Below, in pieces: positions 27,377-41,030 of a stretch of 64,000 bases of DNA (its first letter is position 1; every line of letters starts with the position of its first letter). A program made the translations under genes and the position numbers. The stretch covers positions 372,001-436,000 of the forward strand of contig JACKJH010000003.1 in the NCBI GenBank assembly GCA_020638055.1. Direction: 5' to 3'. Source of the stretch: Hyphomicrobiaceae bacterium (lineage in GTDB: Bacteria > Pseudomonadota > Alphaproteobacteria > Rhizobiales > Hyphomicrobiaceae). The notes beneath the pieces were generated by a model. That model made no database searches, was not told the DNA's origin, and was given only the letters and a program-made list of their open reading frames with translations.

Positions 27377-28221
27377 ATTAGGGTTGAAAAAATCACGCCC
27401 GATTCATGAACATCGAACCCATTTGCGATCTGATGACCCATTTGCGATCTCATGAAATGTAACCGGGCTCCAATGCAAACGACCCCGGCATGCCCGTCTT
27501 CTGGTCCTGCAAAATAAAAAAGCGCGGGGCTTTTGGCGGGACTGTACGGGCGAAACACCAGGGTCGTCGGCACTATAACGCGCTCTCTAGCACCGCCAGG
27601 GGGCGGAGGCGGCACGGTGCGCGCAATTCAACACAACTCAAGTTTTCACGGATTGTAGGCCTAAGCCCACCTTCCGATTTACTCCTTGCGGCACCTGGAT
27701 TGCGTCTCAAGGCATTTCATGCAGTTACGAACTTGAGCATTTGGTAACGGTATGGCCGCTGGGGGGATTTTGGTCACGTCACCCTAAGGGGCTCGACGAG
27801 GCGACCAACCGTTCTTCATCCTCAAAATAAACGTAAATACAATGCTTCAAAACGCGACCCTGTCTGGCGCCGCTACACAACGCAAACAACTCTACGCAAG
27901 ACACAAACGCATCAGGCCAAACGCGAAACAACACCTGAACATCCTTGGAGTGTTAGCTATGCAACCAGTCAATGAGGATTGCTAAGCGCCTTACTCTTTA
28001 GACGTTTAAGAGGCTAACAATCTTAGGGTGCATTGTCGCGATTTTTCCGTGACCTGTCCGAAGAAGATTGTGGATAAAACTCAATGACGCTTGCGTAAAC
28101 GATTGATGATGTATCTCGCGATTCACGCGTCAAAGTTCGTGTTAAGTCATTCGTATTGTGGATGAATTCGGGTGCCGTTGCAGACGCAAAAAGCACCCTC
28201 GCAGGTCTGCGGGCAGTTTCG
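27377..28221. other. 845-bp region without a supported gene
   Basis: The region carries a 19-bp near-tandem repeat at 27418-27455 (CCCATTTGCGATCT-type) and a short hairpin AAAAGC/GCTTTT at about 27518-27535. A single exact DnaA-box-like TGTGGATAA is at about 28069. Small ORFs here (for example 27490-27747) have unusual composition and no ribosome site. It could be decayed DNA after an old insertion. Confidence 0.5.
27418..27455. repeat. 19-bp near-perfect tandem repeat
   Basis: Two adjacent 19-bp units start CCCATTTGCGATCT and differ at one base (GATGA versus CATGA). No gene overlaps them. Confidence 0.75.
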
Positions 28222-28797
28222 CTAATCAAGTGTCTTGGTCACGGTGAACGCGCCACGCATCTCGCCTGCTGAAAATCCAGTGGCATTATCTTCCGGGTAT
28301 AGTTCCTTGATCTTTGAGGCTACAGCGGGCTTTAGCTCGGAGCCGTGGCATGCCAGACATGGCTTGGAAGCGGTCATAATTGGCTTCATGTAGCGGAAGA
28401 CCATTTTGCCGTCTTGCATCACAACTTCCGCGCGATCCAGCTTGGATGCATCCGCACCCGCTTTCAGATCTGCGACGAATTGCTCCATAACGCTTTTTTC
28501 GAACTCATCGGGAGCGTTGTTTGGGTTGCGCACTTTGAGCGCGGTGCGTCCAACGTCCATGCCGCTGGCTGCGGAACGTTCAGCGGCAATCTTTGGCGCA
28601 TCGATATTGCAAACGTCGAGTGCCGCAACGGGGCCGCCCTCTTTCATCGCTGAAACCAACTTTTCTTTGAGGCCTCCGCCAAGTTCCTTGATGGCCGCAC
28701 GCGCCTTCCCCACCATCTGGTCGGCTGAAGTTTCGCCTGCCAGAGCTGGCTGCGCGAAAATTGGCAATAGAGCGGCGAACACAACGGCAAATCGCAT
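28222..28797 (-). CDS. DUF3365 / Tll0287-like haem protein, secreted
   Basis: The product has 191 residues, with GGAGGAA before the ATG. A signal peptide (residues 1-20, ending ALA) sends it to the periplasm. The DUF3365 domain fills the rest (ALDVCNIDAPKIAAERS, VRNPNNAPDEFE, then KPCLACHGSELKP). CLACHG is a CxxCH c-type haem site at about residue 147. Related proteins are periplasmic haem sensors or redox proteins. It is a single gene, with repeat arrays upstream. Confidence 0.92.
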   Translation of the reverse strand: MRFAVVFAALLPIFAQPALAGETSADQMVGKARAAIKELGGGLKEKLVSAMKEGGPVAALDVCNIDAPKIAAERSAASGMDVGRTALKVRNPNNAPDEFEKSVMEQFVADLKAGADASKLDRAEVVMQDGKMVFRYMKPIMTASKPCLACHGSELKPAVASKIKELYPEDNATGFSAGEMRGAFTVTKTLD

Positions 28798-29291
28798 GAA
28801 ATTCCTCCAAGGTTAGGGTTGACCACCCCAGCAGGAATTTTTGTTCTGCTCGGGCAAGACGTGCTCGGCCCTTTCAGCCTAGAGCATTTTCCGACGAAGT
28901 GGGCACCGGTTCGTCGAAGAAAATGCGACCAAACAAGAAGCTAGAGCGCTGATCCAATTCCTACGGATCGGAATGCGCTCTAGAGCATTTTCCGACGAAG
29001 CGGACACCGGTTCGTCGAAGAAAATGCGACCAAACAAAAAGCTAGAATGCTGATCCGATTCAATCGGATCGGATCAGCATTCTAGCAGATCAAAAATCTG
29101 CCAAATAGCAACCGCCGGTAATCTCCAGTTCCAGATCAGCAATTTTGTCCAGTTTGCAGATCAACGGAACTCTCATTGCAGCACGTACTTCCTTCTGCAT
29201 CCGACCGAATTCTCGAAGTCTTTTCGAATTTTCCTTAGATTCTGATGGAGATCAGAGGCCCGCGTGCGCCGGTAGAGCGCATAAATCAGAT
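28798..29291. other. intergenic region upstream of the DUF3365 gene
   Basis: About 40% is the repeat array at 28879-29085. The remaining 200 bp up to the 5-oxoprolinase stop hold nothing I can support. Confidence 0.5.
28879..29085. repeat. CTAG-bounded palindromic mosaic, modules A-B-A-B'
   Basis: Four modules are chained through CTAG junctions. The last B' is a variant with arms GAATGCTGATCCGAT and ATCGGATCGGATCAGCATTC, showing paired changes in both arms that keep the hairpin intact. Such compensatory change suggests the structure matters for the element. Confidence 0.9.
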
Positions 29292-32957
<3,666 letters not shown>

Positions 32958-33805
32958 TGAGCGTCTACTTGCCTGCTTTCGATCGTCATAAAATAGGGGT
33001 GGAGCATCGTGCATGAAGGCACGCGGCATCTGGCTTGGAACGAAGGCAACTGCCAAGCAGAACCTGGGCTACCTCTTGCAGCACCGTGCGTCAATGTTGG
33101 AAATTCTCGCACATTGGTCCCATGAGAACACAATGAAATCAGATAGGGACCCTGGAGGGGGCGAGACAGAGAAATGGACTAAAAAATGAGCAGGCAACGT
33201 TCAGCACGCATGTCGTTTGCGCAATTCGTTGCCTGTTCAACAAAAGCATTTGTCAAAAATTGTTTTTGATCTTACGCGCCGCCGTCTACTCTGGTTCTAG
33301 TCTGTGGCCTGCGTGTGGTGGCTCTGCGGGAAAAGACGGTCTGAAACCCCGGCTCTCACCCCACTCGCCCAGACGGCGAACAGTGCAGCGGCACAAATTG
33401 CAAAAATCAAACTCCTCATACCTGCCTCCTCCAACTAATTTAATTAAGGCCTCATACCGCCTCGCGGCTCATGCACTGCAAAGCGTTAACAAACCTCAAA
33501 CTCGACGCTCTCTGCGGCGTCTTGGAAACGTCACCGCCATTCCTTCGTGACAAATTTATCGACCGGTGACGATCGTGCCATAATCCCATCGGTACGCGGC
33601 ATTCATACCAGATGAAGCGGGCCAACCGAGATGCGGAACAAGTGACAGTGTGCTCAATGAGATCAGAACGGTCAAATCAATGATGATGAAATATGATTCA
33701 CTTCCTATTGCGTTGTGGATGAGGCTACCTCTTTCATTGCCGTGCGAGTCTCATCCCGCATTGCAGCATTGAGGATCGCATGCGTGTGAGAGGGACGTAT
33801 TCGAG
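32958..33805. other. divergent intergenic region with a possible 40-residue gene
   Basis: The stretch between the 5-oxoprolinase and J-domain genes is relatively AT-rich in places. A 40-codon ORF with a strong ribosome site lies at 33297-33419 on the minus strand and is listed separately. No repeats of the CTAG families were seen here. Confidence 0.45.
33297..33419 (-). CDS. possible small secreted or membrane peptide, 40 residues
   Basis: The ATG at 33419 is preceded by GGAGGAGG five bases upstream, the strongest ribosome site in this spacer. The peptide starts MRSLIFAICAAALFAVWASG, a clear hydrophobic signal-like segment, and continues with a short polar tail ending QATD and TAG. The structure resembles entericidin-size small secreted peptides, but no lipobox Cys follows the segment. 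No family is recognised. Confidence 0.4.
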   Translation of the reverse strand: MRSLIFAICAAALFAVWASGVRAGVSDRLFPQSHHTQATD

Positions 33806-34582
33806 ATGCTATGGGCGAAACTGAAATCGATATTTTCTGTGCGGCGCAATAACCCTCGCGGCAGTGCACTGCGCCGTTTGGCAGCCGCGTTCGGGCTTGA
33901 TGGCAAGCGCTGCACAACGCCGTCGCATCAAAGAACAGCATTTACAATGGCGCTCGTGGCGCTTGCCGCGAAGATGGCAAAGGCAGACGGTGTGGCGGTC
34001 GCAGCCGAATTGGATGCGTTCGAACGCTGGTTTCATGTTCCCGACGATCAACGCGACGCCGTCCGTCGGGTGTTCGACCTGGCAAAGCGGGATGTGGCCG
34101 GGTATGAGCAATATGCCCAACAGATCGCCGATCTGTTGGCTCAGGAACCCGAACTGAAGCACGACGTCTTCGAATGTTTGTTTCACGTCGCCTCTGCTGA
34201 CGGCGTGCTGCACCGTGACGAGGAAACGTTTCTCCTGACGGTGGCCGGTATTTTCGGGTACGACCAGCATCACTACCGCCAGATCAGGCGTATGTTTGTT
34301 GTCGATCCTGACGATCCCTACAAGGTGCTTGGCGTGCCCCACGACATATCCGACAAGGCTCTCAAGGTCGTTTACCGCAAGCTCGCCATGGAAAATCACT
34401 CCGACCGCCTGGCGGCCCATGGCGTGCCTCGCGAGTTTCAATCGATGGCGGATAGAAAGTTGGCGGCAATCAATGCAGCCTATGACGCGGTCTTGAAAGA
34501 ACGCGCCGAGCACCGTCTACAGACGGCCATGGGTTCGCCCGATGAGCCCGATACCGGAATGACGTCCGGGAGCGGCGCATGA
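33806..34582 (+). CDS. TerB-like and J-domain protein (DjlA-type) with HSD instead of HPD
   Basis: The product has 258 residues. A TerB-like helical domain (MALVALAAKMAKADGVAVAA to about residue 155) is followed by a C-terminal J domain (DPYKVLGVPHDISDKALKVVYRK). J domains stimulate DnaK-type chaperones through an HPD tripeptide. Here residues 198-200 read HSD (CAC TCC GAC, bases 34397-34405), one base change from HPD. There is no clear membrane helix, unlike E. coli DjlA. The stop overlaps the amidase start by four bases, so the two are co-translated. Confidence 0.9.
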   Translation: MLWAKLKSIFSVRRNNPRGSALRRLAAAFGLDGKRCTTPSHQRTAFTMALVALAAKMAKADGVAVAAELDAFERWFHVPDDQRDAVRRVFDLAKRDVAGYEQYAQQIADLLAQEPELKHDVFECLFHVASADGVLHRDEETFLLTVAGIFGYDQHHYRQIRRMFVVDPDDPYKVLGVPHDISDKALKVVYRKLAMENHSDRLAAHGVPREFQSMADRKLAAINAAYDAVLKERAEHRLQTAMGSPDEPDTGMTSGSGA

Positions 34583-35367
34583 GCCGATGTGTTCCGTTGA
34601 TTGTGTCAGACAGCCCCCACGTCGACGATCTCCATCCGGCAGTGAATGTCGAGCCGCGCCGTCCTGGTTTCCGGCCCGACCTGCTGCTCTTGCACTACAC
34701 AGGCATGACATCGGTCGAAAAGGCAATCGATTGGTTGGCGCGCGAAGAGAGCAGGGTTTCGTGTCATTACGTCGTCGCGATGGACGGCAGGATCACCCAG
34801 ATGGTTGCAGAAGACATGCGCGCCTGGCACGCCGGCCTGTCATTTTGGGACGGTGCAACGGACATCAATTCCTGCTCCATCGGGATAGAGATCCACAACC
34901 CTGGTCACCTGGATGGCTACCCCGACTTTCCCGAGGCGCAGATGGATGCGATCGTGCGCCTATCCACTGACATCGTGAAACGGCACAGGATTGCAAAGGG
35001 GCGTGTGCTTGCGCATTCAGATGTGGCGCCGCAGCGTAAGATTGATCCCGGAGAAAAGTTTGATTGGCAGCGATTGGCCGATGCCGGTGCAGGACGTTGG
35101 ATTACCCCTGAACCCATTCGTGAAGGCGATTGGGTCTTCAGCACGGACGCATGCTGCGATGAGGTCGGCCAGGCACAATCGTTGTTGAGACGGTATGGGT
35201 ATGGTGTTGAACAAACCGGCATCCTGGATGATCAGACTGCATTCGTCCTGCGTGCTTTCCAGTTGCACTGGAGGCCGTTGCGCGTTGATGGCCGGTTGGA
35301 TGCTTCAACCCTGCAAACCCTGAAGCGATTGGTGGAAGTAGCCGAGGCTGACAGCGCCGTTGGTTGA
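34579..35367 (+). CDS. N-acetylmuramoyl-L-alanine amidase, AmiD/AmpD type
   Basis: The product has 262 residues, starting inside the stop of the J-domain gene (ATGA). Amidase_2 enzymes are zinc hydrolases that cut the bond between MurNAc and L-Ala in peptidoglycan. Zinc ligands are seen in LLLHYTGM (His at ~40) and in LAHSDVAPQRKIDPGEKF (His and Asp at ~148-156). A C-terminal PG_binding_1 domain (residues 190-255, LLRRYGYGVEQTGILDDQT) helps grip the wall. No signal peptide is seen, so it may act in cytoplasmic muropeptide recycling like AmpD. Confidence 0.93.
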   Translation: MSRCVPLIVSDSPHVDDLHPAVNVEPRRPGFRPDLLLLHYTGMTSVEKAIDWLAREESRVSCHYVVAMDGRITQMVAEDMRAWHAGLSFWDGATDINSCSIGIEIHNPGHLDGYPDFPEAQMDAIVRLSTDIVKRHRIAKGRVLAHSDVAPQRKIDPGEKFDWQRLADAGAGRWITPEPIREGDWVFSTDACCDEVGQAQSLLRRYGYGVEQTGILDDQTAFVLRAFQLHWRPLRVDGRLDASTLQTLKRLVEVAEADSAVG

Positions 35368-35566
35368 ACGCAAAGGCGTGGGACAACGCTGTCAGGGTTG
35401 GTTGCGTCCCGCACTTGGCCGTGTCTGTGGGTTATTTTTCATAGCCATTACAACTATTGAGCACACCTTGTTTCCGCGCTTCACGGTACCTGCAAACTGC
35501 CGATATGGGACTGTCATATTTGCCCGTTAATAGGACCTGCCAGAAGCCATTTGAGGAGCATTCCCG

Positions 35567-37468
35567 GTGAGTAAATTCAAACCCCTCCTCTCCGCCGATG
35601 AGTGGGATGAGCTGAACTTCCCCCGTGACAAAATCAACCAATTCGACCTCGTCGTGGAACGCGCGATCTCGCGGCGCGGTTTCCTTGGCGGCGTTCTGGT
35701 CTTCGGTTCAGGGGCGGCGGCCATGGGCACGGGCCTCGTGAGCTCAACGTCGATTGCGGCACAGCAGGCCGCGTCGCGATTTGAGTTTGCTCCTGTGGCG
35801 CCCGCAACCGATGGCACGGTCCACGTTCCAGAAGGGTATCATTGGAAGGTCCTGGCCGGTTGGGGCGATGCCTTGTTTTCCAGCGCAGATGGATACGATA
35901 TTGCCAATGGCGGCCTGCTGGAAAATTCTGAAAAGATTTTTGGCGAGAACACTGATGGCATGGAGACATTCATCTTCCAAAGCCACCAATTGATCGCCAT
36001 CAACCACGAATACGCAAATCGCGAAACAAACCTGCCTGCAGAACAAAAAGGCGTTCCAGCCAACGCTGACGACGTTCTCAAGCTTCAGAACCTGCAAGGG
36101 GTCTCGGTTTTTGAAATCGCCGAAAGCGGGGACGGTTGGTCGATCGTCAAGGACAGCATGTTCAACCGCCGCATTACGCACAACACGCCGATGCGGATGG
36201 TTGGTCCTGCGGCCGGTCATGAATTGCTTAAGACCCCGGCCGACCCCAACGGCACGATGGCTTTGGGTACGATCAACAATTGCGGTTCGGGCAAGACGCC
36301 ATGGGGCACGTACCTGACGTGCGAGGAGAATTTCAACGGCTATTTCGGGTCAACCGTAAAGCCTCAAGCCGTCCCAAGCGCTCTTGTTGCCAAGGGTTAT
36401 GACCGCTACGGAATCGATGCAGATGGATGGGAGTATGAGTATCATAAGTGGGACGCCCGCTTTGATACGTCCAAAAGCCCAAATGAACCCCACCGCTTTG
36501 GCTGGGTTGTTGAGATTGATCCCACCGATCCTGAGAGCACGCCGGTAAAACACACCGCTCTTGGTCGTTTCAAACATGAAAACGCCGAGGTCGTACTGGC
36601 ACCTGATGGGCGCGTTGTGGTCTACATGGGGGATGATGAACGCGGTGAGTACCTCTACAAGTTCGTGTCCAGTGGCAGGTACAGGCCGGGCGGCGCAACC
36701 TCTGAGCTCCTCCATGACGGTACGCTCTACGCCGCCAGGTTCAATGACGACCAAACCGGCGAATGGCTGGCACTGACGCCGCAAACAACATCGATGGATG
36801 CTGAAGAAATATTGATTTTTACGCGCATGGCAGCCTCTGCGGTAGGCGCCACAACTATGGACCGGCCCGAATGGATCGCAACGAATCCCAACGCCATCGA
36901 GGCCTATTGCTGCTTGACCAACAACAAGAACCGTGGCGTCAAGCCAAATGCTGGTGGTGATGAAACACCGGTAAACGGCCCGAACCCGCGTCAGACCAAC
37001 CATTACGGCCAGATCGTGCGCTGGCGACCGCACCACGCCGACCACGCCGCAACGACGTTTGACTGGGATCTTTATGTGATGGCGGGCAATCCAGATGTTT
37101 ATCACAACGCCTATGGCGGGTCGAAGAACATCAACTCAGGCAACATGTTCAATTCACCCGACGGCATGGCGTTTGACATGCAGGGCATCGTCTGGATTCA
37201 AACCGACGGCAAAGACACCAATAAGGGCGACTATGCCGGCATGGGCAACAACCAAATGCTTGCTGGTGATCCGGTGACGGGCGAGATCGCGCGATTTTTG
37301 ACCGGCCCCAAGGGGTGCGAAGTAACCGGGCTATGTTGGTCTGTTGATCGCCGCACGATGTTCGTGGGCATTCAACATCCAGGTGGCGACTGGCCGGATG
37401 GCAATGGCAAGCTGCCGCGTTCGTCAGTCATTGCGATCAAGCGCGACGACAATGGCCTGATTGGTTGA
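35567..37468 (+). CDS. phoX: PhoX-family phosphatase, Tat-exported
   Basis: The product has 633 residues from a GTG with GAGGAG upstream. The N-terminus has a Tat motif, SRRGFLGG, and a hydrophobic stretch at about residues 36-58, so it is exported folded. PhoX enzymes are calcium- and iron-dependent alkaline phosphatases that release phosphate from organic esters. The DUF839 beta-propeller features are present, including NCGSGKTPWGTYLTCEENF at about 243 and GRFKHENAEVVLAPDGRVVVY. No PHO box is obvious in the 200 bp upstream. A terminator-like hairpin follows the gene. Confidence 0.92.
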   Translation: MSKFKPLLSADEWDELNFPRDKINQFDLVVERAISRRGFLGGVLVFGSGAAAMGTGLVSSTSIAAQQAASRFEFAPVAPATDGTVHVPEGYHWKVLAGWGDALFSSADGYDIANGGLLENSEKIFGENTDGMETFIFQSHQLIAINHEYANRETNLPAEQKGVPANADDVLKLQNLQGVSVFEIAESGDGWSIVKDSMFNRRITHNTPMRMVGPAAGHELLKTPADPNGTMALGTINNCGSGKTPWGTYLTCEENFNGYFGSTVKPQAVPSALVAKGYDRYGIDADGWEYEYHKWDARFDTSKSPNEPHRFGWVVEIDPTDPESTPVKHTALGRFKHENAEVVLAPDGRVVVYMGDDERGEYLYKFVSSGRYRPGGATSELLHDGTLYAARFNDDQTGEWLALTPQTTSMDAEEILIFTRMAASAVGATTMDRPEWIATNPNAIEAYCCLTNNKNRGVKPNAGGDETPVNGPNPRQTNHYGQIVRWRPHHADHAATTFDWDLYVMAGNPDVYHNAYGGSKNINSGNMFNSPDGMAFDMQGIVWIQTDGKDTNKGDYAGMGNNQMLAGDPVTGEIARFLTGPKGCEVTGLCWSVDRRTMFVGIQHPGGDWPDGNGKLPRSSVIAIKRDDNGLIG

Positions 37469-37484
37469 CGTTAACAGCACGAAG

Positions 37485-37520
37485 GCCCGAAAGCGTTTAA
37501 CGCAAAGCGCCTTCGGGTCT
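37485..37520 (+). terminator. Rho-independent terminator after phoX
   Basis: Arms GGCCCGAAAGCG and CGCCTTCGGGTC pair around a TTTAACGCAAAG loop with one bulge, followed by TCTTCTT. It begins 17 bp after the PhoX stop. The T-tract is interrupted, so termination may be partial. Confidence 0.55.
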
Positions 37521-37654
37521 TCTTGGCCAACCTTGGCCCCAGTGAAAATGTTCGCATTCCGCCTCGTGCATAGCGCCACTACGCACAAGGCGGTCTGCTT
37601 GACCTCGGCGCAAGTGCGCCTCGGCAGAATGGTTCCATTTCGGCTGAACGTGCT

Positions 37655-39127
37655 CTAGCTGCCGATCCGCAGGTTTTGCGCCTTGATCTTGTCGGCGATG
37701 GCTTGGAACACGCTCGCCACATTGGTCGCAGAGGCGATAAAGAAGCTGTCAGGGCTCGCACAGCTCTTCAACAACCCGAAGTCGGACGCTTCCATTTCAT
37801 AGGCAACCGTCATCACCTTCACACCCTTGGATTTCAGGTCGCTGCACAACTGCTGTGTATTGTCTTCAATCACTTCGCGCACGCGGCCAACCTGGTCGCC
37901 AAAGATGATGGCAGAAGCCGCCTGACCGTCTGAAAGCATGATCACGTACTTTGGATATTCCTTGTCATTGTTCCAAGGCCGGCTCTCTGTGTTGAGGATA
38001 GACGCCCATTCCGGTGAGAGCGTTCGTTTGGCCCACAAAAGCCCCAGGTCATGCGAAGTGCCCCAGCCGATTTTAAGATCATCGACAGCAGCATCGAACG
38101 CACTCTTTTCTCCGATGTCCACGAGCATGCGGCTTCCACCTGTTGGGCAATGCGGAAAACCGTTATAGGCGGTGTATTGAAGCGGCTTCCTCGATCGATC
38201 TGGCGGAACCCCGTCTTCACTGATTTCCGATTGCTTCAACTGCAGACACCCGCCCCATTCCCGTGCCAGGTAGTTCACGCCGGAAAGAACCCATTTTTTG
38301 GATTGATACGTGTATACCTTTTCATTGTAGGTCGGCGTTCCATACGACGGAAGGTTCAACGTCACGACGTTCTTTTTCTTCCCCTCCTCGGCTTCTACCT
38401 CAAGGTAGTATTGCACACGCCACGTTTTCCAGGCCTCCCAGGGTTGGTATTCCCAATTGCCTGCAAGTCGGTCTACGCCGGGAACCAGCGAAATGTTCAC
38501 GGAATCCGCGTAAGGCACCATGTGGACGCGAAGCTTGTTCGCAAAGATCGGATCAACCTGGTAGATCGAGCTTGAGAACGCCTTCAAAGCCACCTGCAGC
38601 GCCGCAAGCCGCGTGCCACGCATCGTCCAAGAAATGTCGGGTACAAGCGCAACGCTGACCGAGGGAATATAAGCGCGCGCGGTCGACGTTATATTGAGAT
38701 CGACGTGATCGAATCCAAATATCGGCAGAATGTAGTTTTGGAATCTCGCCGTTCCTGTCGCTGTAAGTCTTATCTCCGTATTTGACACAATCGCGTCTTG
38801 GAACTTCCAGGTCCAATCGAGGTTGCTTCCGTCGTTTGCTTTTGCCAGACCCTCTGCGAACTCGGTGACTGTTGGTTTGTTCTGCGTGTTGACGTATTGG
38901 CGCACATAGCCAAGCGTTGCAGCATCAAGCGCAATCTGGCCTCTCTCCCGTTCGCTGACCACTCTGGTATAATCGAGCGCCATGCCCACAGCGAGCAGCA
39001 ATACCGCCGTAAGCAGCCCGAACATGACCAAGGTCGTTCCCGATCGATCTGAACGAAAACGGCGGATGTGGCTCGCTATTTTTTTTGTATTTCGTTTTCC
39101 TGAGGTCCTCACGACACTCGACTCCAA
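37655..39127 (-). CDS. TadG-like pilus assembly protein with von Willebrand-type domain
   Basis: The product has 490 residues from a TTG; the start is uncertain and a GTG five codons later is also possible. The N-terminus has the TadE/TadG signature FRSDRSGTTLVMFGLLTAVL with one membrane helix, then AGMALDYTR-like text. The C-terminal half is a vWA-like domain (VALVPDISWTMRGTRL, where the MIDAS DxSxS reads DISWT; MLSDGQ). Proteins of this class sit with tight-adherence pilus systems, but no other tad gene is nearby. The TAG stop lies in a GCTCTAG that resembles the end of a decayed palindromic element. Confidence 0.88.
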   Translation of the reverse strand: MESSVVRTSGKRNTKKIASHIRRFRSDRSGTTLVMFGLLTAVLLLAVGMALDYTRVVSERERGQIALDAATLGYVRQYVNTQNKPTVTEFAEGLAKANDGSNLDWTWKFQDAIVSNTEIRLTATGTARFQNYILPIFGFDHVDLNITSTARAYIPSVSVALVPDISWTMRGTRLAALQVALKAFSSSIYQVDPIFANKLRVHMVPYADSVNISLVPGVDRLAGNWEYQPWEAWKTWRVQYYLEVEAEEGKKKNVVTLNLPSYGTPTYNEKVYTYQSKKWVLSGVNYLAREWGGCLQLKQSEISEDGVPPDRSRKPLQYTAYNGFPHCPTGGSRMLVDIGEKSAFDAAVDDLKIGWGTSHDLGLLWAKRTLSPEWASILNTESRPWNNDKEYPKYVIMLSDGQAASAIIFGDQVGRVREVIEDNTQQLCSDLKSKGVKVMTVAYEMEASDFGLLKSCASPDSFFIASATNVASVFQAIADKIKAQNLRIGS

Positions 39128-39553
39128 AACTGCACGACCAAAACCACTGGGGCGGCTGCAACTCTGCTTCCGCTGTGTGCACTTTTGAACTTCAGCCGTT
39201 TTCTTTTTTTTGTGTTTTTCCCTAAAATTTTAATCGAATAAAAAAATGCCAAGAAAACTTAGTTATTTAATTCTTGCGTTTGAAGGGGCAGCGCATCACT
39301 GCATTGAAGTGTATGATATTTTTCAGAAAAAGTTCGTTGTCGGGATATTTTTGAGAAAAAATGTTAGACAAAATCATGGCTAATTATTCGTATTTCCAGG
39401 TCGAATGCCGTGCCGCCCGCGGTCCACTCCCGCTTAAAGCGCCGTGCGGCATATCGGAACCAATTCTGTATCTATCTCTCTAGTTGCAGGTTTCAACGAG
39501 CAATCAGGTTCTTGCTCTTGACGTCATTGCCATGCTCCGCCTTATTGCGCACA
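39128..39553. other. AT-rich region upstream of rnpB
   Basis: It lies between the divergent tadG-like gene and rnpB, and is richer in A and T than its surroundings around 39190-39390. No gene is supported. The rnpB promoter is at its right end. Confidence 0.5.
39518..39546 (+). promoter_or_regulatory. rnpB promoter candidate
   Basis: TTGACG (39518-39523), a 17-base spacer and CTTATT (39541-39546) are followed seven bases later by the inferred first base of RNase P RNA at about 39554. The -35 box is strong; the -10 box is weak, as in many alphaproteobacterial stable RNA promoters. Confidence 0.6.
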
Positions 39554-39962
<409 letters not shown>

Positions 39963-40053
39963 TTATTGTCGCGGTTCAAACGAGCGACACTCAGTTGACA
40001 TATTACATCCTTAGCGATGTCTCTTTGCTGCTTTTGCAACGGATAGGGTCAAC

Positions 40054-40968
40054 ATGCACGCCAGAATTTCTGCTTTCGCGAACGCGAACAAGTTCGATGA
40101 GAACGTCTGTATTTTGCCTCGCTCGTTGAAGCAATCTTTGGTGTTTTTCCTGACCATACTTGCAATGGCATTGGTCACGCCCGCGTCTGAAGCGCGCGAA
40201 TCCGTTTCGGTCGCCAAGCTGGCTGAAATTTCCGGAATGATCGATGCGCTGGACGAGATGGCTGATGCTATTGCCGGCCAGGCCGAGCAGATTACGCAGG
40301 AAGGCGATGCCACTGGAGAGCCCGCCGAATTCCTCGCGGCATGGAAAAAAGCGGCGAATAAAGGTTTCTCTGCTGACACAATGAAAGCCGAGTTTCTTAA
40401 ACGGCTGGAGGGCAAACTCGCACCCGATGAAACGAACGCTGTTACCGAGTTTTATGTGTCGGATCTCGGCAAAAAGCTCGTTGCAGCCGAAACGGCATCG
40501 GCAAGCGATGCCGGACAACAGGAGATGGCATCCCTTGCTCCTTCTCTCATGGAAGGACTTGCCAAGGAGCCCGCACGAAAAGCAGTGCTGGATAAAATCG
40601 CGGCCGTAACCAACCTTAACGAATTGATGACGTCGATGACACTCAACGTTTCACGAGCCGTGTTGATAGGAATGGCAACCGCTGACACGTCTAGTCGGCG
40701 CATGACACTGGAAGATATATCTCAGGTGATGGCTCAGCAAAAGCCGACCATTGCGAAACAAAGTGAGGCGATGGCCATGTTGAGCCTGGCGCATGCCTAT
40801 AAGGATATGTCGGTTGACGATCTTGAGAAATACGGGAACTTCCTTGCCACGCCGGCCGGCGGCAAGTTCATCAAAGTAACAACCGGAGCTATCGATGCCG
40901 TTATGAGTGGCGCAAGTTTGACGTTCGGTAAGCTACTGGCTGCCGAACTTGGTCGAACGCCGATCTGA
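40054..40968 (+). CDS. DUF2059 domain-containing secreted protein
   Basis: The product has 304 residues. A hydrophobic segment at about residues 28-45 followed by PASEA looks like a late signal peptide after an unusually long polar start. The DUF2059 domain covers about 195-290 (MAQQKPTIAKQSEAMAMLSLA, then LEKYGNFLATPAGGKFIKVT). The family is common in proteobacterial periplasms and uncharacterised. It lies 90 bp after rnpB on the same strand. It converges on the extensin-like gene with an inverted palindromic repeat between them. Confidence 0.88.
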   Translation: MHARISAFANANKFDENVCILPRSLKQSLVFFLTILAMALVTPASEARESVSVAKLAEISGMIDALDEMADAIAGQAEQITQEGDATGEPAEFLAAWKKAANKGFSADTMKAEFLKRLEGKLAPDETNAVTEFYVSDLGKKLVAAETASASDAGQQEMASLAPSLMEGLAKEPARKAVLDKIAAVTNLNELMTSMTLNVSRAVLIGMATADTSSRRMTLEDISQVMAQQKPTIAKQSEAMAMLSLAHAYKDMSVDDLEKYGNFLATPAGGKFIKVTTGAIDAVMSGASLTFGKLLAAELGRTPI

Positions 40969-41030
40969 TTGCGGATCCGTAAACAGTTTCGCGGCAATAG
41001 CGTCAGGCGCAGCGCTGAGATGATCGCGCT

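Noticed and set aside
27490..27747. 85-codon ORF in the gene-free region
   Set aside because: No ribosome site, composition unlike neighbours and no domain features.
28060..28180. Replication origin suggested by TGTGGATAA and a second near match
   Set aside because: Only one exact DnaA box, no cluster, no strongly AT-rich unwinding stretch and no origin-linked genes nearby.
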